From assembly GCF_025399795.1 (NCBI RefSeq), contig NZ_JAODTZ010000006.1, positions 186,001 to 250,000 of the forward strand: 64,000 bases of DNA. Reading direction: 5' to 3'. The notes beneath the pieces are model-generated. The model was not told the DNA's origin, ran no database searches, and worked only from the letters and a program-made list of their open reading frames with translations. Source of the DNA: Streptomyces rhizosphaerihabitans (GTDB lineage: Bacteria > Actinomycetota > Actinomycetes > Streptomycetales > Streptomycetaceae). Both the position numbers and the translations under genes were made by a program. Of the stretch, positions 45,686-53,987 are shown one piece after another; the stretch's first letter is position 1, and the number at the start of each line of letters is the position of its first letter.

Positions 45686-46342
45686 ATGACGTACAGCGGA
45701 GCGGTGACGGTCGGCGGCCCTGCCGACGTGCACGAACTGCAGAACCTGATGATCTCCAAGGTCGCGGTCGGTCCGATGAACAACAACGCGTATCTGCTGC
45801 GCTGCCGGGCCACCGACGAACAGCTCCTGATCGACGCGGCGAACGACGCCTCGACGCTGCTCACCCTGATCGGTGACGACGGCATCGCGTCCGTCGTGAC
45901 CACGCATCAGCACGGTGACCACTGGCAGGCGCTCGCCGAGGTCGTGGCCGCGACGGGCGCGCGCACCTACGCGGGCCGGGACGACGCCCCCGGCATCCCG
46001 GTACCGACCGACGTCCCACTCCAGGACGGCGACACGGTCAAGGTGGGGAACGTGGAGCTCACCGCGCGCCATCTGGTCGGGCACACACCGGGATCGATCG
46101 CCCTCGTCTACGACGACCCGCACGGTCACCCTCACGTGTTCACGGGCGACTGCCTCTTCCCCGGCGGGGTGGGCAACACGCGCAAGGACCCGGAGGCCTT
46201 CGCCAGCCTCATCCACGACGTCGAGACGAGGATCTTCGACGTGCTGCCGGACGAGACATGGGTCTACCCCGGCCACGGCGACGACACGACGCTGGGCGCC
46301 GAGCGCCCGCATCTGCCGGAGTGGCACGCGCGAGGGTGGTGA
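45686..46342 (+). CDS. MBL-fold metallo-hydrolase (glyoxalase II-like)
   Basis: A 218-residue metallo-beta-lactamase-fold hydrolase. It has the metal signature THQHGDHWQAL near residue 72, AYLLRC and LLIDAANDAST at the front, HLVGHTPGSIALVYDD near 130, the metal Asp in VFTGDCLFPGG near 152, and the last His in WVYPGHGDDTTLG near 193. This fits thioesterase/glyoxalase II-like members. ATG 45686 lies 11 bases after the preceding gene; TATAGG overlaps the preceding stop and may be a -10, but the -35 is poor, so co-transcription is more likely. The pairing with a mycothiol-linked isomerase suggests a thiol-conjugate detoxification function, which is only inference. Confidence 0.9.
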   Translation: MTYSGAVTVGGPADVHELQNLMISKVAVGPMNNNAYLLRCRATDEQLLIDAANDASTLLTLIGDDGIASVVTTHQHGDHWQALAEVVAATGARTYAGRDDAPGIPVPTDVPLQDGDTVKVGNVELTARHLVGHTPGSIALVYDDPHGHPHVFTGDCLFPGGVGNTRKDPEAFASLIHDVETRIFDVLPDETWVYPGHGDDTTLGAERPHLPEWHARGW

Positions 46343-46765
46343 AATTGGCGCCGGGCAGCGCGCGGGCGTGACCCCTCGCGTACGCCCGGCGCGCGGCAAG
46401 AACTCGCACCCGGTGTGAACCAACTGCACACGCCGGGGGACGCACGCGCTCCCCCCGATCCGGTACTGGTGCAGTCCACTGGAACCGGTCCCGCCCAGGA
46501 TGACGGTTCCGGGCGGCAGGGGGGCCGCCGGCCTGTCGATCCCCGCCCTCGGCCGACGGCCCCGACAGCGTTGGCGGCCCTGGCAGTTCGCAACTCCGCA
46601 GCTCCGGCGGAACCCCTCCCCCTGTCCGCGGCTGATGAGTCCGAGTCGCGTGCCTGGACCCTTCGCGTCCAGGGTGTTCACAGGACTGCAACACACGTTC
46701 CCACCATGCGGACAATTACCGCCGTGACCTGGACAAAGAGCATGGTTCGCTGTCACTCTCCCGCC
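46343..46765. other. Gene-free stretch before the amino acid ABC operon
   Basis: 423 bases without a supported gene. It holds a loose hairpin with 9-base arms (46348-46356 and 46384-46392) that may terminate the MBL gene. Further on is an inverted pair GGAACCG/CGGTTCC with GGGCGG flanks (about 46480-46520), and CCTGGA/TCCAGG around 46655-46676. The last 100 bases must contain the ABC operon promoter, but no clear -35/-10 pair was found. Confidence 0.5.
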
Positions 46766-47650
46766 ATGCATCTCGCCCAACACGCCCTGCGTCGTGCCGC
46801 GTCCGCCGGCACTGTCGCCCTGCTCGCCCTCGCCGTGGGTTGTGCCCCGCAGCCGGAGGAGAAGGCGTCCGGCAAGCCGTCCGGAAGCACCGCCGAGACC
46901 TGCGCCAAGGGCTCGTTGAGCACGCAGACCTCGGGCAAGCTCACCATCGCGACCGACGAGCCCGCGTACGAGCCGTGGTTCAAGGACGACAAGCCCGCCA
47001 ACGGCAAGGGCTTCGAGTCGGCGGTGGCGTACTCCGTGGCGCGGCAGCTCGGCTACGCCGAGGGTGATGTCGTCTGGCAGAGCATTCCCTTCAACAAGGC
47101 CTTCGCGCCCGGTGCGAAGACCTTCGACTTCGACATCAACCAGGTGTCGATCAGCGCCGAGCGCAAGAAGGCCGTGGACTTCTCGTCCGGCTACTACGAC
47201 GTGCGCCAGGCCGTCATCGCGCTGGAGGGCTCCAAGGCCGCGAAGGCGAAGAGCCTCGCGGACCTCAAGGGCCTGAAGCTGGGCGCCCAGGTCGGCACCA
47301 CCAGCCTGAACTACATCGACGACGTGGTGAAGCCGGCCCGGCAGCCCGCCGCGTACGCGAAGAACGACCAGGCCAAGTCGGCGCTGAAGAACGGCCAGGT
47401 GGACGCCATCGTCACCGATCTGCCGACCGCCTTCTACATCACGGCCGCCGAGGTGACCGACGCGAGGATCGTCGGACAGTTCGAGAACCAGGGTGGTACG
47501 CCCGAGCAGTTCGGGCTCGTCCTCGACAAGGGCAGCGCGCTGACCTCCTGCGTGACGAAGGCCGTGGACGCCCTGCGCGCGGACGGCACGCTCGCGAAGA
47601 TCGAGAAGGAGTGGCTGTCCGAGGCCGTCGACGCCCCGGTGCTCAAGTGA
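46766..47650 (+). CDS. Polar amino acid ABC transporter substrate-binding lipoprotein
   Basis: A 294-residue family 3 solute-binding protein (glutamine/glutamate/arginine class). The signal peptide MHLAQHALRRAASAGTVALLALAVGC ends in lipobox LAVGC. The mature protein has KLTIATDEPAYEPWFKDDKP near residue 60, GFESAVAYSVARQLGY, FDFDINQVSISAERKKAVDFSSGYY near 130 (the amino-acid-binding core) and AIVTDLPTAFYI near 215. The start at 46766 has no obvious ribosome site; an in-frame ATG at 46742 (MVRCHSPA) follows AAAGAG and is an alternative. It is first in a binding protein-permease-ATPase operon with coupled joints. Confidence 0.92.
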   Translation: MHLAQHALRRAASAGTVALLALAVGCAPQPEEKASGKPSGSTAETCAKGSLSTQTSGKLTIATDEPAYEPWFKDDKPANGKGFESAVAYSVARQLGYAEGDVVWQSIPFNKAFAPGAKTFDFDINQVSISAERKKAVDFSSGYYDVRQAVIALEGSKAAKAKSLADLKGLKLGAQVGTTSLNYIDDVVKPARQPAAYAKNDQAKSALKNGQVDAIVTDLPTAFYITAAEVTDARIVGQFENQGGTPEQFGLVLDKGSALTSCVTKAVDALRADGTLAKIEKEWLSEAVDAPVLK

Positions 47651-48558
47651 CCGAGATGAAGGAGGAGTCGGGAGAGGACACCGCCGAGGGCGACATGCCC
47701 GGCGAGGGCGGAGCGTACGTCCCCTCGCTGCGGAGGATCGAGCGCGAGCGCCATCGGCGCGCCCGCGCCCGCCGTTCGGCGGCCGTCGCCGCGCTCTCCA
47801 CGCTCGTCACGGCCGTGGTGCTGTACCTCGTCGTCGTCGACGCGCCGGGCTGGCCGCGCACGAAGGAGACGTTCTTCGACGCGTCGTTCGCGCGTGAGGC
47901 CTTCCCGAAGGTCCTCGAAGGCCTCTGGCTGAACCTCCGGTTGTTCGTCGTGTGCGGTGTCGTGGTGCTGGTGCTCGGCACGCTGATAGCCGTGGCGCGC
48001 ACCCTGCGGGGCCCGATGTACTGGCCGGTGCGCGCCCTCGCCACGGCGTACACGGACTTCTTCCGCGGTCTGCCGCTGATCATCTGTCTGTCGATCGTCG
48101 TGTTCGGCGTTCCGGCGCTCCAGTTGCAGGGCGTCACCAACGACCCCGTCCTGCTCGGCGGCACGGGCCTGGTGCTGACCTACTCGGCGTACGTAGCCGA
48201 AGTCGTCCGCGCCGGCATCGAATCCGTCCATCCCTCACAACGGGCCGCGGCACGTTCGCTGGGCCTCACCACGCGACAGACCCTGCGCCATGTGGTGCTG
48301 CCGCAAGCCGTCCGCCGTCAGGTGCCCCCGCTCCTCAACGACATGGTGTCCCTGCAGAAGGACACCAGCCTCGTCTCCATCGGCGGCGCGGTGGAGGCGA
48401 TGCGCTCCGCGGACATCATCGTGGGCCGCAGCCTCAACTACACGGCGTACATCGTCGCGGCGCTGCTCTTCGTGGCCCTGACCATCCCCATGACGCGCTT
48501 CACCGACTGGGTCACCGCCCGTACGGACCGGCGCCGCAGCCAGGGAGGCACCGCATGA
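47647..48558 (+). CDS. Polar amino acid ABC transporter permease
   Basis: A 303-residue permease of the HisM/GlnP family. An acidic then Arg-rich N-terminal cytoplasmic region of about 50 residues (RRIERERHRRARARRS) precedes five or so membrane helices. The core has LEGLWLNLRLFVVCGVVVLVLGTLIAVAR near residue 92, YTDFFRGLPLII, and the EAA loop GIESVHPSQRAAARSLGLTTRQTLRHVVLPQAVRRQVPPLLND near residue 200. The GTG start overlaps the binding-protein stop by 4 bases (GTGA); ATG 47656 is possible. Only one permease gene is present, so the membrane part is a homodimer. Its stop overlaps the ATPase ATG. Confidence 0.92.
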   Translation: MTEMKEESGEDTAEGDMPGEGGAYVPSLRRIERERHRRARARRSAAVAALSTLVTAVVLYLVVVDAPGWPRTKETFFDASFAREAFPKVLEGLWLNLRLFVVCGVVVLVLGTLIAVARTLRGPMYWPVRALATAYTDFFRGLPLIICLSIVVFGVPALQLQGVTNDPVLLGGTGLVLTYSAYVAEVVRAGIESVHPSQRAAARSLGLTTRQTLRHVVLPQAVRRQVPPLLNDMVSLQKDTSLVSIGGAVEAMRSADIIVGRSLNYTAYIVAALLFVALTIPMTRFTDWVTARTDRRRSQGGTA

Positions 48559-49322
48559 GCAAGACCCCCGTCCCCGGCGGTCCGATGTTGCGGATGGAGT
48601 CCGTCCGCAAGACCTTCGGCGACTCGGTCGTGCTGCGGGACGTCGATCTGGAGGTCGCCCCGCACACAGTGACCGCGCTGATCGGCGCCTCCGGGTCCGG
48701 CAAGTCCACGCTGCTGCGCTGCGCCAACCTCCTGGAGGAGATCGACGACGGCGCGATCTGGCTGGACGGCGAGGAGATCACCGACCCGCGGGCCGATCAG
48801 GACGCGGTGCGCCGGCGGATCGGCGTCGTCTTCCAGGCGTACAACCTCTTTCCGCACATGACCGTGCTGGAGAACATCACCCTCGCCCCGCGGCGGGTGC
48901 ACGGCGTGAGCCGCGCGGAGGCCGAGGAACACGCGCGTGAACTGCTCGAACGGCTCGGGCTCGGCGCCAAGGCGGACGAGTATCCGGACCGGTTGAGCGG
49001 TGGCCAGCAGCAACGGGCCGCGATCGTCCGCGCCTTGGCCGTACGCCCCAAGCTGCTCCTCCTGGACGAGATCACCGCCGCCCTGGACCCCGAACTCGTA
49101 GGCGAGGTCCTCAACGTCGTCCGTGACGTGAAAGAGGACGGCATGACCATGGTCCTGGCCACGCACGAGATGGGCTTCGCCCGCGAGGTCGCGGACCAGG
49201 TCTGCTTCCTGGACGGCGGCGTGATCCTTGAGCGCGGCACGGCCGAGCAGGTCTTCGGCGACCCGCAGCAGGAGCGCACGCGACGCTTCCTCAAGCGGAT
49301 CGTGGCGGCAGGGCGCCTCTGA
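48555..49322 (+). CDS. Polar amino acid ABC transporter ATPase
   Basis: A 255-residue GlnQ/HisP-type ATPase. It shows Walker [14 protein letters not shown] near residue 45, Q-loop VVFQAYNLFPHMTVLENITLAP near 95, signature LSGGQQQRAAIVRALA near 150, Walker B LLLLDEITAALDPELVGEV near 172, and H-loop VLATHEMGFAREVAD near 208. The Walker B has DEIT in place of the usual DEPT, a known natural variant. ATG overlaps the permease stop (ATGA), with GGGAGG upstream. Last in the operon; a perfect hairpin follows at 49327. Confidence 0.94.
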   Translation: MSKTPVPGGPMLRMESVRKTFGDSVVLRDVDLEVAPHTVTALIGASGSGKSTLLRCANLLEEIDDGAIWLDGEEITDPRADQDAVRRRIGVVFQAYNLFPHMTVLENITLAPRRVHGVSRAEAEEHARELLERLGLGAKADEYPDRLSGGQQQRAAIVRALAVRPKLLLLDEITAALDPELVGEVLNVVRDVKEDGMTMVLATHEMGFAREVADQVCFLDGGVILERGTAEQVFGDPQQERTRRFLKRIVAAGRL

Positions 49323-49326
49323 CCTC

Positions 49327-49354
49327 AGGCGTCCGCGGCCTCGGGCGGACGCCT
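49327..49354. terminator. Bidirectional terminator between the ABC operon and aroQ
   Basis: Perfect 10-base arms AGGCGTCCGC / GCGGACGCCT (49327-49336, 49345-49354) with an 8-base loop, between convergent genes ending at 49322 and 49366. Confidence 0.8.
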
Positions 49355-49365
49355 CCCCACGACGG

Positions 49366-49839
49366 TCAGGTGTCCGCGCGCCCCGTCCCCGCGAGCGCAG
49401 CCACCCGCTCCACCGCGAACGCGTAGCCCTGCACGCCACAGCCCGCGATGACCCCGTCGGCACGCAGCGACACATACGAGTGGTGCCGGAACTCCTCGCG
49501 CCGGTGGATGTTGGAGATGTGGACTTCCACCACCGGCAGTCCGTCACAGGTGTTGAGCGCATCGAGGATGGCGACGGAGGTGTGCGAGTAGGCCGCCGGG
49601 TTGATCACGATCCCGGCGTGGTTCTGGCGGGCCTCGTGGATCCAGTCCACCAGCTCGCCCTCGTGGTTGGACTGCCGGAAGTCCACCGTGCCACCGTGCG
49701 CTGCCGCCGCCTTGGCGCACAGCGCCTCGACGTCCGCGAGCGTGTCGGAGCCGTAGATCTCCGGCTGCCGCTGCCCGAGGAGGTTCAGGTTGGGCCCGTT
49801 GAGAATCATGATCGGGGCGTTGGCGAGGGTGCGGGGCAC
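49366..49839 (-). CDS. aroQ: Type II 3-dehydroquinate dehydratase
   Basis: A 157-residue type II dehydroquinase that converts 3-dehydroquinate to 3-dehydroshikimate in the shikimate pathway (or the quinate catabolic route). It has [19 protein letters not shown] (the flexible-loop Arg and catalytic Tyr) near residue 12, [14 protein letters not shown] near 50, [16 protein letters not shown] near 77, and [21 protein letters not shown] near 103 with the catalytic His. GTG at 49839 follows GGAGGAACC closely. The longer frame upstream ([11 protein letters not shown]) is not family sequence. It stands alone. An MHS-type metabolite symporter is encoded about 1.2 kb away, though on the other strand. 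Confidence 0.94.
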   Translation of the reverse strand: MPRTLANAPIMILNGPNLNLLGQRQPEIYGSDTLADVEALCAKAAAAHGGTVDFRQSNHEGELVDWIHEARQNHAGIVINPAAYSHTSVAILDALNTCDGLPVVEVHISNIHRREEFRHHSYVSLRADGVIAGCGVQGYAFAVERVAALAGTGRADT

Positions 49840-49940
49840 GGTTCCTCCGGTCCTTCGGGTCTGCCGGCCCGTCAAGGACCGCTGCTCGGACCCGGTTTAT
49901 CACGATGCACCGAAAGGGTGACGGCTCGTACCCTGTCGCC

Positions 49941-50987
49941 ATGACGACGCCGGCGTACCCTCCCAAGCCCGTACCCGGCGACCGCGTAGCCGTGATCTCG
50001 CCGTCCAGCGGGCTGCCCGGCCTCTTCCCGCTCCCGTACGAACTGGGCCTGGAGCGGCTGCAGGAGGAGTTCGGCCTGGAACCGGTCGAGTACCCGACGA
50101 CCCGGAAGATGGGTTCGACTCCGCGGGAACGGGCCGACGACATCCACGCCGCGTTCGCCGATCCGACCGTCAAGGCGGTCGTCGCGTCCATCGGGGGCGA
50201 CGACCAGATCACCGTGCTGCCGCTGCTGGACCGCGAGTTGATCCGCGCGAACCCGAAACCGTTCTTCGGGTACAGCGACAACACGAACCTCCTCGTCCAC
50301 CTGTGGAACGCCGGGATCGTCGGCTATCACGGCGCGACGGTCATGTGCGAGCTCGGCCGGCCGGGTGCCATGGACCCGCTGACCGCGGAGTCGCTGCGGG
50401 CCGCCCTGTTCACGTCCGGGCCGTACGAACTGCGTCCCGCCGACCGGTTCCGCGATGTCGACCTGCCCTGGGACGCGCCGGAGAACCTTCTCGCCGAGCC
50501 GCGGACCGAACCGGGCACCGGCTGGACCTGGCTCCGCCCGGACCGGGTGGCCGAGGGCCGCTCCTGGGGCGGCAACATCGAGATCCTGTCGTGGCTGCTG
50601 ATGGCCGACCGCGAGATCGCCCGCGATCCTTCCGTGTACGACGGTCACGTGCTGTTCCTGGAGACCTCGGAGGACATGCCCGGCGCGGACGACGTCTTCC
50701 GGATCCTGCGCAGCATGGGCGAGCGCGGCCTGCTGGGCCGCTTCCCGGCACTCCTCATGGGCCGCCCGAAGACGTGGTCGTTCGAGCGGCCCCTTGAACC
50801 GGAAGCCAGGGCCCGTTACGCGCACGATCAGCGCGAAGCAGTCCTCCGGGCCATCGACATATATGCCCCGGACATGATGGTCGTCTTCGATGTGGACCTC
50901 GGTCACACCGATCCGCAGATCGTCATCCCCTATGGAGGGGCTGTCCGCGTCGACGGCCCGGCCCGGCGCATCACCGTCACCTACTGA
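49941..50987 (+). CDS. LD-carboxypeptidase family (S66) protein
   Basis: A 348-residue peptidase family S66 protein. LdcA members cut the terminal D-residue from murein tetrapeptides; MccF-like members break down microcin C-type nucleotide peptides, and this long form could be either. Visible are GDRVAVISPSSGLPG near residue 14, VVASIGGDDQITVLPLLD near 84, FFGYSDNTNLL (nucleophile Ser in GYSD) near 110, WGGNIEILSWLL (Glu) near 213, VLFLETSEDMPGADDV near 240, and FDVDLGHTDPQIVIPYG (His) near 318. The catalytic triad Ser-Glu-His is therefore present. The GYSDNTNLL and EDMPG pattern favours the MccF-like branch. ATG 49941 sits 6 bases after TACCCT, so a leaderless transcript is possible. Confidence 0.88.
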   Translation: MTTPAYPPKPVPGDRVAVISPSSGLPGLFPLPYELGLERLQEEFGLEPVEYPTTRKMGSTPRERADDIHAAFADPTVKAVVASIGGDDQITVLPLLDRELIRANPKPFFGYSDNTNLLVHLWNAGIVGYHGATVMCELGRPGAMDPLTAESLRAALFTSGPYELRPADRFRDVDLPWDAPENLLAEPRTEPGTGWTWLRPDRVAEGRSWGGNIEILSWLLMADREIARDPSVYDGHVLFLETSEDMPGADDVFRILRSMGERGLLGRFPALLMGRPKTWSFERPLEPEARARYAHDQREAVLRAIDIYAPDMMVVFDVDLGHTDPQIVIPYGGAVRVDGPARRITVTY

Positions 50988-51047
50988 CGCACACCGCACT
51001 CCCGCGCGCCCCCGTAACTGGCGGTCACTGTGGGTAGTTGATCCGGC

Positions 51048-52349
51048 ATGCACGACGTACGCACCGTAAGGGCACCCTCCATGCTGCGGCTCGCGGCCGC
51101 CTCGCTCGCCGGGACGGCCATCGAGTTCTACGACTTCTTCGTCTACGGGACCGCGGCCGCGCTGGTTCTCGGCCCCCTGTTCTTCCCGACCTTCTCGCCC
51201 CTGGCGGGGACACTGGCGGCCTTCGGGACGTTCGGCGTCGGTTTCCTCGCCCGTCCGCTCGGCTCGGTGCTGTTCGGGCACATCGGGGACCGGCGCGGGC
51301 GGCGGCCGGTTCTGCTGGCCTCGCTGCTGCTGACCGGCGCGGCCACCGTCGCCGTCGGCTGTCTTCCGACGTACGACCGCATCGGCGCCGCCGCTCCCGT
51401 GCTTCTTCTGGTGCTGCGTTTTCTGCAGGGGCTCGGACTCGGCGGCGAATGGGGAGGTGCCGTGCTGCTGACGGTCGAGCACGCGCCCGCCGAACGGCGC
51501 GGGCTGTGGTCGAGCTTCCCCCAGATCGGTCCGTCCCTCGGATTCGTGCTGGCCAATGGCGTGATGCTGGCGCTCTCGGCGACGCTGTCCGACGCGCAGT
51601 TCGCGCAGTGGGGGTGGCGGGTGCCCTTCTGGGCGGCGGGTGTGCTCGCGGCGGCAGGGCTGTGGCTGCGCGGTTCGCTCGAGGAGAGCCCGCGGTTCCT
51701 GGAAATGGGGGACCACGCGCGCGTGCCGCTCGCCGAGGTGGTGCGCGACCACTGGCGGCTCGTCCTGCTGACGGCCGGCGGACTCGCCGTCGGATACGCC
51801 GTGTTCTACGCGGTGACGACCTGGGCGCTCGCCTACGGCGTCGAACGGCTCGGCGTGAGCCGCACCGTCATGCTGACCTGCATCATGGCCGCCGTGGTGG
51901 TGCAGGGAGCCCTGACACCCTTGGTGGCCCTGCTGGGAGATCGCTACGGACGGCGGCCGCTGTGCATGGCGGGGTGCGCGGGCGCCTCGCTGTGGATGTT
52001 CCCGATGATCGGGCTGCTGTCGACCGGCGAACCGCTGCTGATGTTCCTCGGCTTCCTGGTGGCACTCATCGCGTTCGTCACCATGTTCGCGGTGATCGCC
52101 GCGTATCTGCCGGAGCTGTACGAGCCGCGCGTGCGCTGCACGGGCGCGGCCGTCGGATACAACCTGGGCGGGGTTCTCGGGGGCGCGCTCACCCCGGTCG
52201 TGGCGACGGCGGTGGCGAGCGGGGAGCGCGTGCCGTGGGGCGTGGCCGCCTATCTGACGGGGATCGCGCTGCTGAGCCTCGGGTGCTTCGCACTGCTGCC
52301 GGAGACCCGGCCGGTGCCCCGGCTGACGGTCGTACCCGTCGCCGAGTGA
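51048..52349 (+). CDS. MFS metabolite:H+ symporter (MHS family)
   Basis: A 433-residue, twelve-helix major facilitator. The sequence shows the metabolite:H+ symporter pattern: GTAIEFYDFFVYGTAAALV near residue 22, GHIGDRRGRRPVL (loop 2-3 motif) near 80, RFLQGLGLGGEWGGAVLLTVEH near 125, and GDRYGRRPLCMAG (second half motif) near 300. Members carry shikimate, proline/betaine, citrate or alpha-ketoglutarate. The substrate is not determined by sequence. The nearby aroQ makes shikimate-type compounds worth testing. ATG 51048 is 7 bases after TAGTTG. The stop is 7 bases from the convergent antiporter gene. Confidence 0.92.
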   Translation: MHDVRTVRAPSMLRLAAASLAGTAIEFYDFFVYGTAAALVLGPLFFPTFSPLAGTLAAFGTFGVGFLARPLGSVLFGHIGDRRGRRPVLLASLLLTGAATVAVGCLPTYDRIGAAAPVLLLVLRFLQGLGLGGEWGGAVLLTVEHAPAERRGLWSSFPQIGPSLGFVLANGVMLALSATLSDAQFAQWGWRVPFWAAGVLAAAGLWLRGSLEESPRFLEMGDHARVPLAEVVRDHWRLVLLTAGGLAVGYAVFYAVTTWALAYGVERLGVSRTVMLTCIMAAVVVQGALTPLVALLGDRYGRRPLCMAGCAGASLWMFPMIGLLSTGEPLLMFLGFLVALIAFVTMFAVIAAYLPELYEPRVRCTGAAVGYNLGGVLGGALTPVVATAVASGERVPWGVAAYLTGIALLSLGCFALLPETRPVPRLTVVPVAE

Positions 52350-52356
52350 CTGCTGG

Positions 52357-53457
52357 TCAGGGGTTGACGGCCAGCTCCAGGTAGGCGGCGAACACGACCA
52401 GATGGACACCTCCCTGGAGCGGAGTGGCCCGCCCAGGAACGACCGTCAGGGAGCTCACCACCACGGTCAGCGCGAGCAGAACCATCTCGGTGGCGCCCAG
52501 ACCGAGCACGAGTGGTCCGGAGAGCCAGAGTGACGCCAGGGCGACGGCGGGGATGGTCAGTCCGATGCTGGCCATCGCGGAGCCGAGGGCGAGATTCAGG
52601 CTGGTCTGCACCCGGTCGCGGCGGGCGGACCGCAGGGCCGCGATGGTCTCGGGGAGCAGCACGAGCAGCGCGATGATCACACCGACCACGGAATGCGGCA
52701 TGCCGGCCGCCTCGACCCCGGACTCGATGGTGGGCGACACACCCTTGGCGAGGCCGACCACGCCGACCAGGGCGAGGCCGAGAAGTCCCAGGCTGATTCC
52801 GGCCTCACGGGCGGACGGGGCGTCGGCGTGGTCGTCCACGTCGATGACCTGGCCCTGTCGGGTGATCGGCAGGAAGTAGTCACGGTGTCGCACGGTCTGG
52901 GTCGTCACGAACAGGGCGTACAGGACCAGGGAGGCGACCGCGGCGAAGGTGAGCTGGGCGGTGGAGAACTCCCGGCCCGGCTTGCTGGTGGTGAAGGTGG
53001 GGAAGACGAGGCTGAGTGTGGCCAGCGTGGCGACGGTGGCCAGGGCGGCTCCGGTGCCTTCCGCGTTGAAGACAGCCAGCCCGTGGCGCAGTGAGGCGAC
53101 GAGCAGACACAGGCCGACGATCCCGTTGCAGGTGATCATCACGGCCGCGAACACCGTGTCGCGGGCCAGTGTCGAACTCTTGGCGCCGCCGTCCGCCATC
53201 AGGGTGACGATGAGCGCGACTTCGATGATCGTGACCGCGACGGCGAGGACCAGCGATCCGAAGGGTTCACCCACCCGGTGGGCGACCACCTCGGCGTGAT
53301 GCACCGCGGCGAGCACGGATCCCGCGAGGACCAGCGTCACCAGTGCGACAACCGCTGCGGGCAGGTCGCGCCCCCAGGTGAACACGAGCAGCACCACCGC
53401 GATCGCGGGCACCACGGCGGTCCACCGCCTCGCGAGCGACCTGAGCGGAACGATCAT
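52357..53457 (-). CDS. Ca2+/H+ (or Na+/H+) antiporter, ChaA/CaCA family
   Basis: A 366-residue antiporter with about eleven membrane helices in two repeated halves. The alpha-1 repeat is EPFGSLVLAVAVTIIEVALIVTLM near residue 65 (conserved Glu in VTIIE), and the alpha-2 repeat is SVVGVIIALLVLLPETIAALRSARRDRVQTSLNLALGSAMASIGLTIP near 260-300 (conserved Glu in LLPETI). A short acidic/charged cytoplasmic loop (VIDVDDHADAPSAREAG) separates them. This is the ChaA calcium/cation exchanger arrangement. The start ATG at 53457 lacks a clear ribosome site but matches the first helix; the frame upstream is not family sequence. It follows the small monooxygenase-like gene by 100 bases, beyond a terminator. 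Confidence 0.9.
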   Translation of the reverse strand: MIVPLRSLARRWTAVVPAIAVVLLVFTWGRDLPAAVVALVTLVLAGSVLAAVHHAEVVAHRVGEPFGSLVLAVAVTIIEVALIVTLMADGGAKSSTLARDTVFAAVMITCNGIVGLCLLVASLRHGLAVFNAEGTGAALATVATLATLSLVFPTFTTSKPGREFSTAQLTFAAVASLVLYALFVTTQTVRHRDYFLPITRQGQVIDVDDHADAPSAREAGISLGLLGLALVGVVGLAKGVSPTIESGVEAAGMPHSVVGVIIALLVLLPETIAALRSARRDRVQTSLNLALGSAMASIGLTIPAVALASLWLSGPLVLGLGATEMVLLALTVVVSSLTVVPGRATPLQGGVHLVVFAAYLELAVNP

Positions 53458-53479
53458 GCCGCGATCGTCGCAGTCGCAG

Positions 53480-53512
53480 GCGTGCCCCGCACCCCGGCGG
53501 CGCGGGGCACGC
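53480..53512 (-). terminator. Terminator of the small ABM-like gene
   Basis: GCGTGCCCCGC / GCGGGGCACGC perfect 11-base arms (53480-53490, 53502-53512), 46 bases past the stop of the gene at 53558. On the minus strand it lies just upstream of the antiporter gene and separates the two. Confidence 0.75.
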
Positions 53513-53557
53513 TCCAAAAGAACCGCGGCGGACGAGCCCGTCCCCGGGAGTGGACCG

Positions 53558-53860
53558 CTACTTCAGCTCGGTCATCTCCTGGACGTCGCAGTCCGTGAAG
53601 GACGGCGGCCTGGTGCACAGCGCCGCCAGCTGCTCCGCCATCTTTCCCGTCTCCGGGTCGCCGCTGTTGCGCATGGCGTCCTCATAGGACTCGAACTCGA
53701 TCAGTACGAGGTAGCGGTTGGGCGTGTTGCGGTCCTTCAGGACGAGCCGGTGGGTGGGGCCGCCCTCGCGGCCGGCGTTGCGCTGTTCCGCCTCCTGGAC
53801 GAGCCGACGCATCTCGTCCATCCGCTCGGACTCGATGTCGATGATCTGCACGAACTTCAT
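53558..53860 (-). CDS. Small ferredoxin-like (ABM-type) protein
   Basis: A 100-residue cytoplasmic protein beginning MKFVQIIDIESERMDEMRRL. It has the beta-alpha-beta-beta pattern of antibiotic-biosynthesis-monooxygenase-like/dimeric alpha-beta barrel proteins: FVQIIDI strand, MDEMRRLVQEAEQ helix, HRLVLKDRNTPNRYLVLIEFESYEDAMRNS strands, then MAEQLAALC. No catalytic residues are diagnostic. Function unknown. ATG 53860 follows GGAGGAATCC, a strong ribosome site. Flanked by terminators on both sides, so it is expressed alone. Confidence 0.8.
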   Translation of the reverse strand: MKFVQIIDIESERMDEMRRLVQEAEQRNAGREGGPTHRLVLKDRNTPNRYLVLIEFESYEDAMRNSGDPETGKMAEQLAALCTRPPSFTDCDVQEMTELK

Positions 53861-53920
53861 GGATTCCTCCACCCGGCCCGGGCGCTCCCGGACGGGAGAC
53901 GCTCGGGATCCAAGCAAGCA

Positions 53921-53961
53921 CCGGGAGCGGTGGTCGGCAATTCGCCACGCACCGCTCCCGG
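53921..53961 (-). terminator. Terminator of terC
   Basis: CCGGGAGCGGTG / CACCGCTCCCGG perfect 12-base arms (53921-53932, 53950-53961), loop 17 bases, starting 27 bases past the terC stop. Confidence 0.75.
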
Positions 53962-53987
53962 GGTGGTTGTCGCTACGTTCGACGTGG

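Noticed and set aside
49905-49934. RecA-NDp promoter before the S66 peptidase gene
   Set aside because: TACCCT is well placed before the ATG but the sequence 8 bases upstream (GAAAGGGTG) does not fit TTGTCRGTG.
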